In this document: positions 44,235-54,220 of the stretch, piece by piece | How the letters are laid out: every line of letters starts with the position of its first letter | How positions within the stretch are numbered: the first letter of the stretch is position 1 | NCBI RefSeq assembly: GCF_021538615.1 | Contig: NZ_JAJHIZ010000003.1 | Location: 434,001 to 498,000 of the forward strand | DNA: 64,000 nucleotides | DNA from: Niabella agricola | GTDB taxonomy: Bacteria > Bacteroidota > Bacteroidia > Chitinophagales > Chitinophagaceae | Reading direction: 5' to 3' | The notes under the pieces: generated by a model | Told to the model about the DNA's origin: nothing | Database searches by the model: none | The model's input: only the letters and a program-made list of their open reading frames with translations | Position numbers and translations under genes: made by a program

Positions 44235-46820
44235 ATGAATTATATCGGAGAGGATTTACTGCCCGGACAAATAGGACATTTCTTTGTAATCGTATCCCTT
44301 GTTGCGTCGCTGGCAGCCAGTTTCGCGTATTTTAAAGCCACAAAGGTGGCTATTCCTGAAGACCGGAAATCCTGGTTAAAACTGGCGCGTAGTGCGTTCA
44401 TCGTTGAAGTAGCCGCCGTCTTCATCATTTTTGCGGCGCTGCTCCATATCCTCTATCACCACCTCTTTGAGTATAAATACGCCTGGCAGCACAGCAGCCG
44501 GTCTCTGGAATTAAAATATATACTGAGCGCTTTCTGGGAAGGCCAGGAAGGCAGTACCCTGCTTTGGACCATCTGGCACTGTATACTGGGGCTGATCGTG
44601 ATCCGGAAAGACAAGGAATGGGAAGCACCGGTAATGATGATCGTGAGCTTTGCCCAATTTTTCCTTGCCACCATGATTCTCGGGGTTTACATTTTTGATG
44701 TAAAGATCGGGTCGAACCCTTTTATCCTTTTAAGGAACTCCGGCGTGCTGGACAATGCCCCGGTGATGCATGTGGGCTTTGATATGGCTAATCCGATACG
44801 GCCGGATTATATGACATTGATCAAGGATGGCAACGATCTGAACCCACTGCTTCAGAATTACTGGATGACCATTCACCCCCCGGTACTGTTCCTTGGGTAT
44901 GCCTCCACCCTTTTCCCCTTTGCTTATGCGATGGCGGGGTTATGGACCGGCAAAACAAAGGAATGGGTTCACAAAGCCCTGCCCTGGGCGCTGTTTTCCG
45001 TAGCCATTTTTGGACTGGGGATTATGATGGGCGCCAAATGGGCGTATGAATCGCTGAACTTTGCGGGATACTGGTCCTGGGACCCTGTAGAAAATGCATC
45101 GCTGGTGCCCTGGCTGATGCTGGTAGCAGGTGTACATACATTGCTCGTTTTTAAACATACCGGTTTCTCATTAAGAGCTACCTTTCTGTTTTTTGGTTTA
45201 GAGTTCCTTTTTGTACTCTATGCCACCTTTCTTACCAAAAGTGGTATTTTGGGAGAATCGTCCGTGCATGCATTCGCTGATATCGGCATGAACGGTCAGC
45301 TCTTTTTGTTTCTGTTGATATTTGTATGGGTCATGCCGTTTGTAGCAGCCACCACCAAACGCCAGCGTATTACGATCGGCACTGTGGCAGCGGCGCTTTC
45401 CATAGGAACCTATTTCCTGGCCGAAGTAATTCCCGGTTTTCCGCTCTATGTGATCCTGGCCGGGATCATTACATTCATTGTATTGATGAATAAACAAGTG
45501 CCGGCAGTAAAAAAAGAAGAAAGCGCCAGCTCAAGAGAGTTCTGGATGTTTATCGGGGCCCTGGTACTGTTCCTTTCTTCGCTTATTATTATATTCCAGA
45601 CCTCCCTTCCTGTATTCAATAAACTTTTCAAACTCAATACTGCTCCGGGCGAAAACAATGAATTTGCCTATAACCAGATCCAGGTGCTGGTGGCTATCAT
45701 TATCGGCGTACTCACCGCCATTGTACAATACTTCCGGTACAAAAACACTCCCGGGAATATCTTCTTGAAGAAGATTGCACTGCCCACTTTTATCAGCGCC
45801 GTGATTGCCACCTTTATCCTTGTGGTAATAAAGATCAATTATGATAAAGAAGGACTGGGATTTCTGATCAATATCTGGATCGCGCTGGTGGCCGGGGTGT
45901 ACGCCGTTGTAGCCAACCTGCTTTACATATTTACCAGCCTGAAAGGCAATATTAAAAACAGCGGAGGTTCTATTGCTCACTTTGGCTTCGGACTTGTGCT
46001 GGTAGGCATTTTGCTCTCTTCAGGAAAGAAAGAAGTACTGTCGCATAACACCAGCGGCATCGCCATCGATTTCGGCAAAGGAAGTAAGGAGATATCGGGG
46101 GAGAACCTCACGCTCATAAAAGGCGTTCCCATGACGATGGGAAAATACAAGGTAACTTATGAAGGCGATTCTGCGCATCCCAAGAAGGCGCTTACCTACT
46201 TTAAGATCCATTTCAGGTCACCCGCAGATAGCTTCACCCTCTACCCCAATGCCTTTATCAATTATAAAGGAAACGAAGGCCTGATGGCCAATCCTTCGGC
46301 ACGGCATTACTGGGACCATGATGTATTTGCTTATGTATCGGCCCTGCCCGATCCCAGTAAAAATAAAGACACCGCGCAGTTTGCTGTAAGTACAAAAAAA
46401 GTGGGAGATACGATCTATTACAGTCGCGGATTCATTATACTGGAAAAGCTGGTTGGGAAAGATAATCTTCCGCTTCAAAATTTTGACCGTTCGGATACAG
46501 GCTATACGGCATCGCTGAAAGTACAATCGATTAACGGACCATCTTATCAGTCGGACCTTCTGATGATTAAAGGCAAGGGACAAACCCTGTTCCAGTCCCA
46601 GGATACGGTAATGGCACAGAGCCTGGTTTTACAGCTTAATGATGTGAAAAACGGTGTTGCGCAGATTGGCGTAAAAGAATCTTCTGCTGTGATGGAATAC
46701 GTTACGCTGAAGGCCTATAAATTTCCCTTTATCAACCTGCTCTGGGGCGGCGTGATCATAACGGTGATTGGCACATTGATCAGTATGGTTCGAAGACTGC
46801 GACTGAACCGGGGCCGGTAA
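44235..46820 (+). CDS. ccmF: Cytochrome c maturation synthase CcmF
   Basis: 861 aa, with about 15 membrane helices. The tryptophan-rich haem loop reads NFAGYWSWDPVENASLVPWL and a nearby His-containing segment MTIHPPVLFLGYA is the second landmark. CcmF transfers haem to apocytochrome. Its long C-terminal periplasmic domain (about residues 620-830) follows the last full helix bundle. Starts 5 bp after the ccmE stop, so the two are co-translated. No ccmG or ccmH follows, which fits a variant system. Longer than the roughly 650 residues of proteobacterial CcmF. Confidence 0.94.
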   Translation: MNYIGEDLLPGQIGHFFVIVSLVASLAASFAYFKATKVAIPEDRKSWLKLARSAFIVEVAAVFIIFAALLHILYHHLFEYKYAWQHSSRSLELKYILSAFWEGQEGSTLLWTIWHCILGLIVIRKDKEWEAPVMMIVSFAQFFLATMILGVYIFDVKIGSNPFILLRNSGVLDNAPVMHVGFDMANPIRPDYMTLIKDGNDLNPLLQNYWMTIHPPVLFLGYASTLFPFAYAMAGLWTGKTKEWVHKALPWALFSVAIFGLGIMMGAKWAYESLNFAGYWSWDPVENASLVPWLMLVAGVHTLLVFKHTGFSLRATFLFFGLEFLFVLYATFLTKSGILGESSVHAFADIGMNGQLFLFLLIFVWVMPFVAATTKRQRITIGTVAAALSIGTYFLAEVIPGFPLYVILAGIITFIVLMNKQVPAVKKEESASSREFWMFIGALVLFLSSLIIIFQTSLPVFNKLFKLNTAPGENNEFAYNQIQVLVAIIIGVLTAIVQYFRYKNTPGNIFLKKIALPTFISAVIATFILVVIKINYDKEGLGFLINIWIALVAGVYAVVANLLYIFTSLKGNIKNSGGSIAHFGFGLVLVGILLSSGKKEVLSHNTSGIAIDFGKGSKEISGENLTLIKGVPMTMGKYKVTYEGDSAHPKKALTYFKIHFRSPADSFTLYPNAFINYKGNEGLMANPSARHYWDHDVFAYVSALPDPSKNKDTAQFAVSTKKVGDTIYYSRGFIILEKLVGKDNLPLQNFDRSDTGYTASLKVQSINGPSYQSDLLMIKGKGQTLFQSQDTVMAQSLVLQLNDVKNGVAQIGVKESSAVMEYVTLKAYKFPFINLLWGGVIITVIGTLISMVRRLRLNRGR

Positions 46821-47160
46821 TTCGATTTAGTTTAAGGTTAGACCCGTTGGTACACGATGATCTATTGCCCGCTGACTATCTCCCTTGCTTAGGGGGACAT
46901 ACGGACTTGGGAGACCATGGAATTATTTCTAGTTTAACGCCCGCCTGACCGGACGGGTCGGTTCAAAGTTCCGGGCGTGCCCGCCGTACCGGGTTCGCTT
47001 TCATCTCAGACTCAATGCCGGTTTCCAATTCTCTGTTCTAACTAAAAACTGAAGACTGATAGCTGAAAACTAAACGTAACGCGCATGTTCTAGTTAGATA
47101 CCGTTTCATACTCAATGTACAAGCCATTCTCACATTTCCACATTTTCAAATCTTCAAATT
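46821..47160. other. 340-bp gap with low-complexity A/T stretches
   Basis: No reading frame or RNA gene is supported. Two motif-like stretches, AACTGAAGACTGATAGCTGAAAAC (about 47048-47071) and CACATTTCCACATTTTCAAATC (about 47132-47155), resemble the repetitive A/T tracts common in Chitinophagaceae intergenic DNA. Nothing else can be claimed. Confidence 0.45.
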
Positions 47161-47909
47161 TCAATGCTGCAACACCTCTGGCATATATTGTTTGCTTTGC
47201 TCAATCGCATCCATGAGCTGGTTGGTGATCTCCTGTGCAGAAGCATCGTAGTCGATATTCATCGGCGGCTTAAAGGTTACGGTAAGCAGTGTACCTCTTC
47301 TTTTTAGGGTGATACCGGTTTTGTTAAATGCGCGCGAAAAGCCACTAATGACCACCGGAATGACAATGGGCTTATGATGTTTAATGATCAGTGCGGTACC
47401 CTTTCTTGCCGGCGCATAAGGCGTTGTGGTGCCTTGCGGAAAGGTAATCACCCAGTTCTTATCCAGGGCCCGCTGGATCTTCCGGGTATCAGACGGATCC
47501 AGCCCGGCACGCTTTTCATTGCTGTTTTCATTCCAGGTACGCTTTACCGTAAGTCCCCCGGCCAGCAAGAACAGGCGGCTCAGCCAGCTGCTTTTCATTG
47601 TTTGCTCCGCAGCCACATAATTCACCCGGTATAAGGATTTAAAAAATAATAAGGCACCCCCAGGCGATCCTTCTTGCCCCATTTGCGTGCAGAAAGAATA
47701 TGAAAAAACGTGATCACGTCCACAAAATACGTCTGGTGATTGCTTACAAACAATACGTTATTCGGAGGCAGGCCCTTGAGGTGTTCAATGCCATGGATCC
47801 GCAGTTTGTTGGCGATTGCGATACCGGGATACGTAAAAATGCCTACTGTAAAATGAACAAACTTTCTTACAATATTAAAATGCCTTACGCGACTACCCGG
47901 TTTGCTCAT
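47161..47909 (-). pseudogene. Lysophospholipid acyltransferase (PlsC-like), broken by a frameshift
   Basis: Two overlapping frames together make one 1-acylglycerol-3-phosphate acyltransferase. The upstream frame (47622-47909) has the acceptor motif VLFVSNHQTYFVDVITF, and ends at NPYTG-stop. The downstream frame (47161-47682) carries VNYVAAEQTMKSSW, VITFPQGTTTPYAPARKG (motif III-like) and PIVIPVVISGF (motif IV). A one-base deletion near 47622-47640, in ATACCGGGTG, restores the frame (...NPYT-R-VNY...). The first motif has five rather than four residues between His and Asp, as in Bacteroidota relatives. Either a real inactivated gene or a sequencing slip in a short homopolymer. Confidence 0.85.
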
Positions 47910-48009
47910 ACTTCGATTTACATTACTACAGATTAAAAAAAACAGTTTTCAGCCCCCATAAATCGGGTGACAAATGTAACGGAATTCCATTGTATTCGTC
48001 CGTGGTCTG

Positions 48010-48291
48010 TTATGACAAAACATCTCTGATCTCTTTTACTTTTTCAAATACCGACTTTGCAAAAGGGCAAAGCGGCAGCACTTTTATATGACCGGCTCTT
48101 GCGAAAGCAACCAACTGCATCAGCAGTTGTCTTCCCACCCCTTTACCTGAAAAATGCGGATCTACTTCCGTATGATCGATGATCAGCTTGGCATCCCCGG
48201 CCCACACATACGTCATTTCTCCGGCAACTGCACCTTCACTCATTGCCTTAAAACTACCCTTTCGCCCATCGTCCTGCTGTATAATTTTCAT
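48010..48291 (-). CDS. GNAT-family N-acetyltransferase (YjdJ-like)
   Basis: 93 aa from the ATG at 48289-48291 (MKIIQQDDGRKGSFKAM). A 27-codon upstream extension overlaps the yjdI-like gene and is rejected. The acetyl-CoA loop is in PHFSGKGVGRQLLMQL (Q/RxxGxG/A pattern), with a final CPFAKSVFEKVKE helix. Matches short YjdJ/Gcn5-like proteins. In E. coli it pairs with the ferredoxin-like YjdI, as here, where the two genes are adjacent on the same strand. Confidence 0.85.
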   Translation of the reverse strand: MKIIQQDDGRKGSFKAMSEGAVAGEMTYVWAGDAKLIIDHTEVDPHFSGKGVGRQLLMQLVAFARAGHIKVLPLCPFAKSVFEKVKEIRDVLS

Positions 48292-48319
48292 ACCGCCTTT
48301 TAGTATCTGATTCAAAAAA

Positions 48320-48535
48320 TTATTTTTCCGCCGCCGGTTTCCACGACAAAGCCCCGGAAGGGCAATGCGCAATCTGGAGCTTTAACGCCTCTGTACTGGC
48401 ATTCCCCGGCGTCACCCAGGGCGACTCCTTTGGTTTATATACCTGCGGCAACATTTTCACACAGATGCCCGAATGAATGCACAACTCCGGCTTCCAGATG
48501 ACCACGATCTCCCCATTGGAATATTCTTTAACCAT
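48320..48535 (-). CDS. YjdI-like (4Fe-4S) mono-cluster protein
   Basis: 71 aa. Cysteines at ELCIHSGICVKMLP and IAHCPSGALSW provide ligands for one cluster, as in the DUF1271/YjdI family of divergent ferredoxins. Adjacent to the YjdJ-like acetyltransferase, the known partner in other bacteria. The stop of this gene lies 28 bp before the acetyltransferase start. Electron partner unknown. Promoter not located. Confidence 0.87.
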   Translation of the reverse strand: MVKEYSNGEIVVIWKPELCIHSGICVKMLPQVYKPKESPWVTPGNASTEALKLQIAHCPSGALSWKPAAEK

Positions 48536-48588
48536 ATTGCATTTTACAATTAAATATACCTGAAAAACAGGAGATTTCCAACAGGCAC

Positions 48589-48613
48589 AAAAAAACCCCG
48601 GCCAGAGCCGGGG
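48589..48613 (-). terminator. Intrinsic terminator after fusA
   Basis: In minus-strand sense a perfect 7-bp stem CCCCGGC-TCTG-GCCGGGG (48613-48596) is followed by seven T (48595-48589). It begins 28 bp beyond the fusA stop, the expected place. One of the best terminators in the window. Confidence 0.88.
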
Positions 48614-48640
48614 CTTTCGTATTCTATCGGGTTACTGGTA

Positions 48641-50788
48641 TTATGCAGTAACTTTTCCTTTTGCTTTTGCAATCACCTCTTCGGCGATATTCGTAGGAGC
48701 CGGAGTATAGTGCGAGAATTCCATGGTGCTGGATGCACGTCCGGAAGTTAAGGAACGCAGCTGCGTTACATACCCGAACATTTCGCTCAGGGGCACCTGT
48801 GCTTTAATCACCTGCGCACCGGCACGGGTATCCATACCTTCCATCATACCCCGACGACGGTTCAGGTCACCGGTAACATCACCCATGTATTGCTCGGGGG
48901 TGATTACTTCTACCTTCATGATAGGCTCCAGCAACACGGGTTTTGCTTTACGGGCTGCTTCGCGGAAACCTTGTTTTGCACAAAGCTCAAACGACATAGA
49001 GTCCGAATCCACCGCGTGGAAGCTTCCGTCAAATACACGGATTTTCATATTATCTACCGGATAGCTTGCCAGTACACCGCTGGTCATTGAGGTTTCAAAA
49101 CCTTTCTGAATCGCCGGTACAAACTCTCTCGGGATGGCACCACCAAAGATATCGTTTACGAACTGGTAGTTCTTATCAGGGTTCTCTTTCTTCCACTCTT
49201 CATCTACCGGGCCCAGGCTGAACTGGATATCCGCAAACTTACCACGACCACCGGTTTGTTTCTTCAGGGTTTCCCTGTGCTCAATGGTAGCATTGAACGC
49301 TTCTTTATAAGCTACCTGGGGAGCACCCTGGTTTACTTCTACCTTAAATTCGCGACGCATACGGTCTACGATGATTTCGAGGTGCAGCTCACCCATTCCA
49401 CTGAGGATGGTTTGGCCGGTATCTTCGTCGGTCTTTACGCGTAATGTAGGATCTTCTTCTACCAGTTTCGCGATGGCCATACCCATTTTATCAACGTCGG
49501 CCTGGGTTTTAGGCTCTACCGCTACAGAGATCACCGGTTCCGGAATGAACATGTTTTCCAGAACGATCGGGTGGTTTTCGTCGCAAAGGGTATCCCCGGT
49601 TTTGATTTCTTTAAAACCAACCGCAGCCCCAATATCACCGGCTTCGATAAAGTCGATCGGGTTTTGTTTGTTTGCAAACATTTTCATGATCCGGCTGATA
49701 CGTTCTTTTTTACCGCTTCTTACGTTCAGTACATAAGAGCCCGCATCCAAATGACCGCTGTAACAACGGAAGAATGCGAGACGGCCCACAAACGGATCGG
49801 TCATGATCTTAAATGCCAGTGCCGCAAACGGTTCTTTTGCATCCGGTTTCCGGGTCAATACTTTTTCCGGATCATTCGGATCGTGGCCCTCGATTGCTTC
49901 AACATCTACCGGGGAAGGCAGGTAACGGCAAACGGCATCTAATGCAGTTTGCACCCCTTTATTTTTGAAAGAAGAACCGCACATCATCGGTACAATGCTC
50001 AGATCGATGGTTGCTTTACGGATCGCCTCATGGATCTCTTTTTCAGAGATTGAATTGGGATCTTCAAAGAATTTTTCCATTAACTGATCATCGTATTCAG
50101 CCACCGCTTCAATCAACTGGGCTCTCCACTCTTCCACTTCTGCTTTCATATCATCCGGAATCGGTACTTCCGTATAGGTCATGCCTTCAGTAGCATCGTC
50201 CCAGATAATACCTGTATTTTTGATCAGGTCCACCACTCCTTTGAAATTATCTTCAGCACCAATGGGCAGCTGCAGCGGCACTGCTTTTGCACCCAGCATA
50301 TCCCGAACCTGTTTTACCACATTCAGAAAATCAGCCCCCTGACGGTCCATTTTATTTACAAAGCCGATGCGGGGTACGCGGTAACGGTTGGCCTGGCGCC
50401 ATACGGTTTCAGACTGAGGTTCTACTCCGTCTACCGCAGAAAATAACGCGATCAAACCATCCAGCACACGCATGGAGCGCTCCACTTCTACAGTGAAATC
50501 CACGTGACCGGGCGTATCAATAATGTTGAATGAGTATTTTTTTGTATCTGCTGTAGCTTTTCCTTTATCCGTAGGAAAATTCCACTGGCAGCTAACCGCA
50601 GCAGAAGTAATGGTAATACCACGTTCTTTTTCCTGTTCCATCCAGTCGGTTGTAGCAGCACCTTCATGCACTTCACCAATCCTGTGAATCATACCGGTGT
50701 AACGTAAAATACGTTCAGTTGTAGTGGTTTTACCCGCATCGATGTGAGCGGCAATACCAAAGTTTCTTTGAAATTTTAAATCTGCCAT
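48641..50788 (-). CDS. fusA: Elongation factor G
   Basis: 715 aa GTPase that drives ribosomal translocation. The P-loop is [18 protein letters not shown], switch II region [16 protein letters not shown], the G4 site [10 protein letters not shown], and the C-terminal domains IV and V (from about residue 480) carry [24 protein letters not shown]. Domain IV includes the segment [18 protein letters not shown]. Full length and intact. Not adjacent to rpsL, rpsG or tuf, so this copy stands alone under its own promoter rather than in the str operon. Confidence 0.97.
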   Translation of the reverse strand: MADLKFQRNFGIAAHIDAGKTTTTERILRYTGMIHRIGEVHEGAATTDWMEQEKERGITITSAAVSCQWNFPTDKGKATADTKKYSFNIIDTPGHVDFTVEVERSMRVLDGLIALFSAVDGVEPQSETVWRQANRYRVPRIGFVNKMDRQGADFLNVVKQVRDMLGAKAVPLQLPIGAEDNFKGVVDLIKNTGIIWDDATEGMTYTEVPIPDDMKAEVEEWRAQLIEAVAEYDDQLMEKFFEDPNSISEKEIHEAIRKATIDLSIVPMMCGSSFKNKGVQTALDAVCRYLPSPVDVEAIEGHDPNDPEKVLTRKPDAKEPFAALAFKIMTDPFVGRLAFFRCYSGHLDAGSYVLNVRSGKKERISRIMKMFANKQNPIDFIEAGDIGAAVGFKEIKTGDTLCDENHPIVLENMFIPEPVISVAVEPKTQADVDKMGMAIAKLVEEDPTLRVKTDEDTGQTILSGMGELHLEIIVDRMRREFKVEVNQGAPQVAYKEAFNATIEHRETLKKQTGGRGKFADIQFSLGPVDEEWKKENPDKNYQFVNDIFGGAIPREFVPAIQKGFETSMTSGVLASYPVDNMKIRVFDGSFHAVDSDSMSFELCAKQGFREAARKAKPVLLEPIMKVEVITPEQYMGDVTGDLNRRRGMMEGMDTRAGAQVIKAQVPLSEMFGYVTQLRSLTSGRASSTMEFSHYTPAPTNIAEEVIAKAKGKVTA

Positions 50789-50897
50789 GATTTTTCTAAA
50801 GTTGAAATTATTTGATTTCGAACCCCACTCTATTCATTTTCAATGACTTAAAAAAACTAAAGTCATATCGGAACAAAATGAATGGAATTTAAGGCTG

Positions 50898-50926
50898 CAA
50901 AGGTAGGAAAAAATGAGAAATACCAA
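50898..50926 (-). promoter_or_regulatory. Promoter of fusA
   Basis: Minus-strand TTG (complement of 50924-50926), 18 nt, TACCTTTG (complement of 50898-50905). Fits the Bacteroidota consensus. Start near 50892, leaving a leader of about 105 nt before the ATG, unlike the short leaders at other genes here; such a long leader may carry regulation. Confidence 0.65.
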
Positions 50927-51008
50927 GGGCTTCCATTTGGTATATTTTCCACAACCGCTTCCGGCAGGTGTTATAGTTTTGTAAACCCAAACGCCGTCCG
51001 CCGGGTAT

Positions 51009-52160
51009 TCAGTCCCAGTCTGCCGCCACAGCTTCGGCAAGAATCTTCCCTGCCGCGTCTTTAAACCTTATAAAATGACCGTTTAGTTCGTAGGAGCGGA
51101 TCTGAGGTAACAAGGCCTGGTACCGCTCCTCCACTTTCATAAACTTCGTACAAAACTTTTTGGTGGTAGCGATGGCTGAAAAACGAATGGATGCACCCGC
51201 TCCGGTTTTCACCGTAAACAGGGCCCGGTTGCATCCGGCCATACCGCCCGTTTGGCCAGGATTGGTCAGGTTGATGGAAGCCCCGGATCGAATCACCAGC
51301 GCCCCGTCAACGCCATCCAGTTTTTTCAGCATCCATTCCCGGCGCAGCGGATCCCAGGTGCTTCCCTGCAGGTCGGCTCCAGGGTCGTCCGCCGCCACCG
51401 CCTCCAGTAATAATGCGTTTTCCTTATCGAATAATTTCATCCGGTGACCAATCACCTGGTATTTTGCTACCAACGGCAGCGCTTTGATGAGGACCGACTC
51501 AAAACCGGCTGCATCCCTGCAATATTTATAGGTGCCTGAAACACGGGATATCGAAATGGAAAACGGCGCTGCAATAGTTGTTGTAAACCGGAGTTGGTTA
51601 CAGCCTACAAAAGCGGCAGATGCCGAAAGATCGGTAAAATCGATAAACGGATGCCGGAGGGCAAAGCTGTCGGAACTCACATTGATCATTTTTACGATGC
51701 TCCACCAGCGCCGGATACTTCCCTTTTCATCTTCCGGACCAATGACGGCCTTTAAAAGACTGCGTCCCTGCCGGCTGATCAGTTCCAGTTGTCCACCGTT
51801 AAGGTTAAAGCGATAGGCTGCAGCCAGATTTTCTTTCAGCACTTTGCTCAGGGCATCGTTTCTGCAGTTCCGGCTGCCGCTATAAACCATCAATTCATCC
51901 AGTGCAATGCGGTTATGATGACCAAAACGCGGTGTAAAGGCTAAGGTGTCGCAACCTGCCACTGCAAACGAGCGGTATACATTCCGCAGGTCAAGCCCCG
52001 TTTGCGGAAGTGGCTGTGCATAACCATCCAATTCTGTGATCCTCCATTTATGATGGAGTTCCTCTGTTTTCAGGGTGCTAACCAGAGGGGGCGTTTTCCG
52101 GTTACAGGCAGTAAGGATCGCTGCACACAAAAGAACCGGGTAGATTAAGTATATTTTCAT
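51009..52160 (-). CDS. Lipoprotein with three tandem META domains
   Basis: 383 aa. Lipobox in AAILTACNRKTPP. Three META repeats, each starting with a W-x-h-x-x-h-D/N segment (KWRITELDGY near residue 38, WWSIVKMINV near 152, EWMLKKLDGV near 275) and holding a conserved GC-N/D motif (AGCDTL, VGCNQLRF, AGCNRALF) and a later Cys (SRNCRNDAL, YKYCRDAAG, KKFCTKFMK). META domains occur in HslJ-like heat-shock proteins and adhesion lipoproteins; function here is unknown. Paired cysteines may form a disulfide in each domain. Stand-alone gene on the minus strand between fusA and the next unknown. Confidence 0.85.
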   Translation of the reverse strand: MKIYLIYPVLLCAAILTACNRKTPPLVSTLKTEELHHKWRITELDGYAQPLPQTGLDLRNVYRSFAVAGCDTLAFTPRFGHHNRIALDELMVYSGSRNCRNDALSKVLKENLAAAYRFNLNGGQLELISRQGRSLLKAVIGPEDEKGSIRRWWSIVKMINVSSDSFALRHPFIDFTDLSASAAFVGCNQLRFTTTIAAPFSISISRVSGTYKYCRDAAGFESVLIKALPLVAKYQVIGHRMKLFDKENALLLEAVAADDPGADLQGSTWDPLRREWMLKKLDGVDGALVIRSGASINLTNPGQTGGMAGCNRALFTVKTGAGASIRFSAIATTKKFCTKFMKVEERYQALLPQIRSYELNGHFIRFKDAAGKILAEAVAADWD

Positions 52161-52427
52161 ATTTTTTATAAGACCGTGAGAATATCACAACCAGTGTGCT
52201 GTTCTCCGAAGATTATATAATTCAACACTAAAACTAATGAAAATCAGCTTGAATTATTATGCCTTGAGAAACACATTTCTTTTTGAGAACCGGCGTCCAG
52301 GAGAAGGATAAAAAATCATGCGTCTCAACTCCGCCAGCGCTCCCTACTTCGCCCTGTGTGATATAACCCTGCAGCTTTTGCAAAAAACAGGAACTCCATC
52401 AAATGCTTCTGCTTGTATAAAACGGGA

Positions 52428-54203
52428 TCAAAATACCATATCGTCCACCTCCAGGCTCCCGAGTTCATGGGTTTCAAAGTTGGGTAATGTTCTTAATTTA
52501 TGCCTGCCCTTTTTTGAGGTTGTGGTTTCCGCTGGTTCATACTGGCTGGTTTCCTTTATATAATCACCGGTGCTTAAATTGTAATCAATACTGGCAGTAT
52601 ACGATGCTTCACTGGAAGTGTATGAACAGCCGATCAGGTAAAACCCACCATCCTGGTAGCGGTATTTATATGTACAACCGCCTCTTAAAAAATCCATTTG
52701 CAGCACAAGGATACCTTTCTTTATTTCGATACCGGAGAAGTAAACGTTATGGGCGGCTTCGGGTGCAATGGCTTTTTTACTTTCTGCCGCCAGTCTGAAG
52801 CTGCCATCCGCTTGTTTAAATAAAATACGGGCGATGCGCTCTGTGTTCCGGAACCGTTCCAGCAACTTCTCCGGCTGGTACACGATTACCAGGTCGTCCA
52901 GTCCGTCTTTATTCAAATCGCCCCTCGTTACCGTGTCCAACACCATATGCGCCGGTAAAAAATCCTTCCAGTTTTCGGATGCACCCTGTTTTGAAAAATA
53001 TGCCACAGCCGGTTGCTTGCGGGCACGGTCCTGAAAGCTCCTGTAGGCTTCTTCTGCTTTTATTACGCTGGCAGCGGCCTGCTGCTGAAATTGCTGAATA
53101 ACGCCCTCCGTGCCCCTGAACACGGGATCTTTATAATCCGGCTCGGTTCCATACCAGATCCTCCGTGTAATGGTACTTCCTGAAAAATCATCATATACGG
53201 ACCGGAGCTCCGTCCAGTTATCCTTTTGATCATACCGGTACAGGTATTTGATCGTTGACTTTTTTTTGGACTCCGAATAGCGTTCTTCGCGTACCCGGTC
53301 GCCCTGTTTATTATAAAAGAACAATTGCTTATTCAGGTAATTATCCTGCGGTATCTTATCAAAATATCCATATACCTTTTTAACGGGCCGCCCGCCTGCA
53401 TCATAGAACCATTGCGTACCAAACGGAGAAATTTCGTTGCCTCCATAGATGAACAGCTCCTGCACTTCCTGTTTGCCATTGTAGCGCGTCCATACACCTT
53501 TGCCGGCATCATATGCGTCGCTGGCGTTATATCCCAGTTCTATTTTTTCAGCACCGCGGGTGAGCGTATATTCCACCCGGTGAGCAAGCTTGTTTTGGAC
53601 CTCGTATGATGTATCCTGCACATCGTACCCGCTAATAACAGTTCCCTGCCAGTCTGCAGGAACGAAGACCTGCGGAATTGTTTCGGGCTTCAGCGGTCGC
53701 CGGTATTTGGAGGAATAGGGTTCGAGGTTTGTGTTCCGTCCCGAAAAGCATCGCTCTACCAACACATCACCCGTTTTTGTTCTTAATACCAGGGAACTGC
53801 TTCCGGAAGCACTGATTTCCGCATCAATGGTCTCCAGCCCGGCTGCCCCGCGCTGTTTTACGGTTGCCGCCATAACGCTATCCCCTTTATGATACCGGAC
53901 AATAATATAAGGTTCCGTTTCCTTTTTATCATAATGAAATTCCTGGTAATACCAGCGCCCGCTATCGTAGGCCGACCAGTAGCGTTCCCCGTAAAATGCC
54001 ACCCGGCCTGCCCTGTCGAAATAAACAAGCGTTTGCTTTTTTGTATTGCTGCCTGTTAGTTGCTGCCGGATCTCCAATTTACGCGCGCCATTACGCACCT
54101 GGTATTCTTCCTCTGCAAAACGTTGTGCCCCGGTTTGCCCGGTAATAAAAAAGAGCATCCCTAAGAAGTTGCTCTTTAAAAAAATTGTTAGCCCGTATTT
54201 CAT
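52428..54203 (-). CDS. Secreted protein of unknown function with MORN-like repeats
   Basis: 591 aa from the ATG at 54201-54203; upstream in-frame codons overlap the decarboxylase gene and are rejected. Signal peptide MKYGLTIFLKSNFLGMLFFITGQTGAQ. The body has repeated short segments of the pattern Y-D-x-x-G-R/K-x-x-x-x-G-x-x-Y-W (YFDRAGRVAFYGERYW, YDAGGRPVKKVYGYF, YNKQGDRVREERYSE), like MORN repeats or RHS-style toxin-repeat cores. Near residue 465 the stretch VTRGDLNKDGLDDLVIVY is an FG-GAP/EF-hand-like calcium loop. Function not known; 17 bp downstream of the decarboxylase gene on the same strand. Confidence 0.65.
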   Translation of the reverse strand: MKYGLTIFLKSNFLGMLFFITGQTGAQRFAEEEYQVRNGARKLEIRQQLTGSNTKKQTLVYFDRAGRVAFYGERYWSAYDSGRWYYQEFHYDKKETEPYIIVRYHKGDSVMAATVKQRGAAGLETIDAEISASGSSSLVLRTKTGDVLVERCFSGRNTNLEPYSSKYRRPLKPETIPQVFVPADWQGTVISGYDVQDTSYEVQNKLAHRVEYTLTRGAEKIELGYNASDAYDAGKGVWTRYNGKQEVQELFIYGGNEISPFGTQWFYDAGGRPVKKVYGYFDKIPQDNYLNKQLFFYNKQGDRVREERYSESKKKSTIKYLYRYDQKDNWTELRSVYDDFSGSTITRRIWYGTEPDYKDPVFRGTEGVIQQFQQQAAASVIKAEEAYRSFQDRARKQPAVAYFSKQGASENWKDFLPAHMVLDTVTRGDLNKDGLDDLVIVYQPEKLLERFRNTERIARILFKQADGSFRLAAESKKAIAPEAAHNVYFSGIEIKKGILVLQMDFLRGGCTYKYRYQDGGFYLIGCSYTSSEASYTASIDYNLSTGDYIKETSQYEPAETTTSKKGRHKLRTLPNFETHELGSLEVDDMVF

Positions 54204-54220
54204 GCGCCTTTTATTTCCAA

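Noticed and set aside
47622..47909. Treating the 95-aa and 173-aa frames as two separate genes
   Set aside because: Together they cover one acyltransferase with complementary motifs, so a frameshift is the better explanation.
52318..52563. 81-codon plus-strand frame beside the secreted unknown
   Set aside because: Overlaps the 3' end of a better-supported minus-strand gene; no promoter, family or conserved start.
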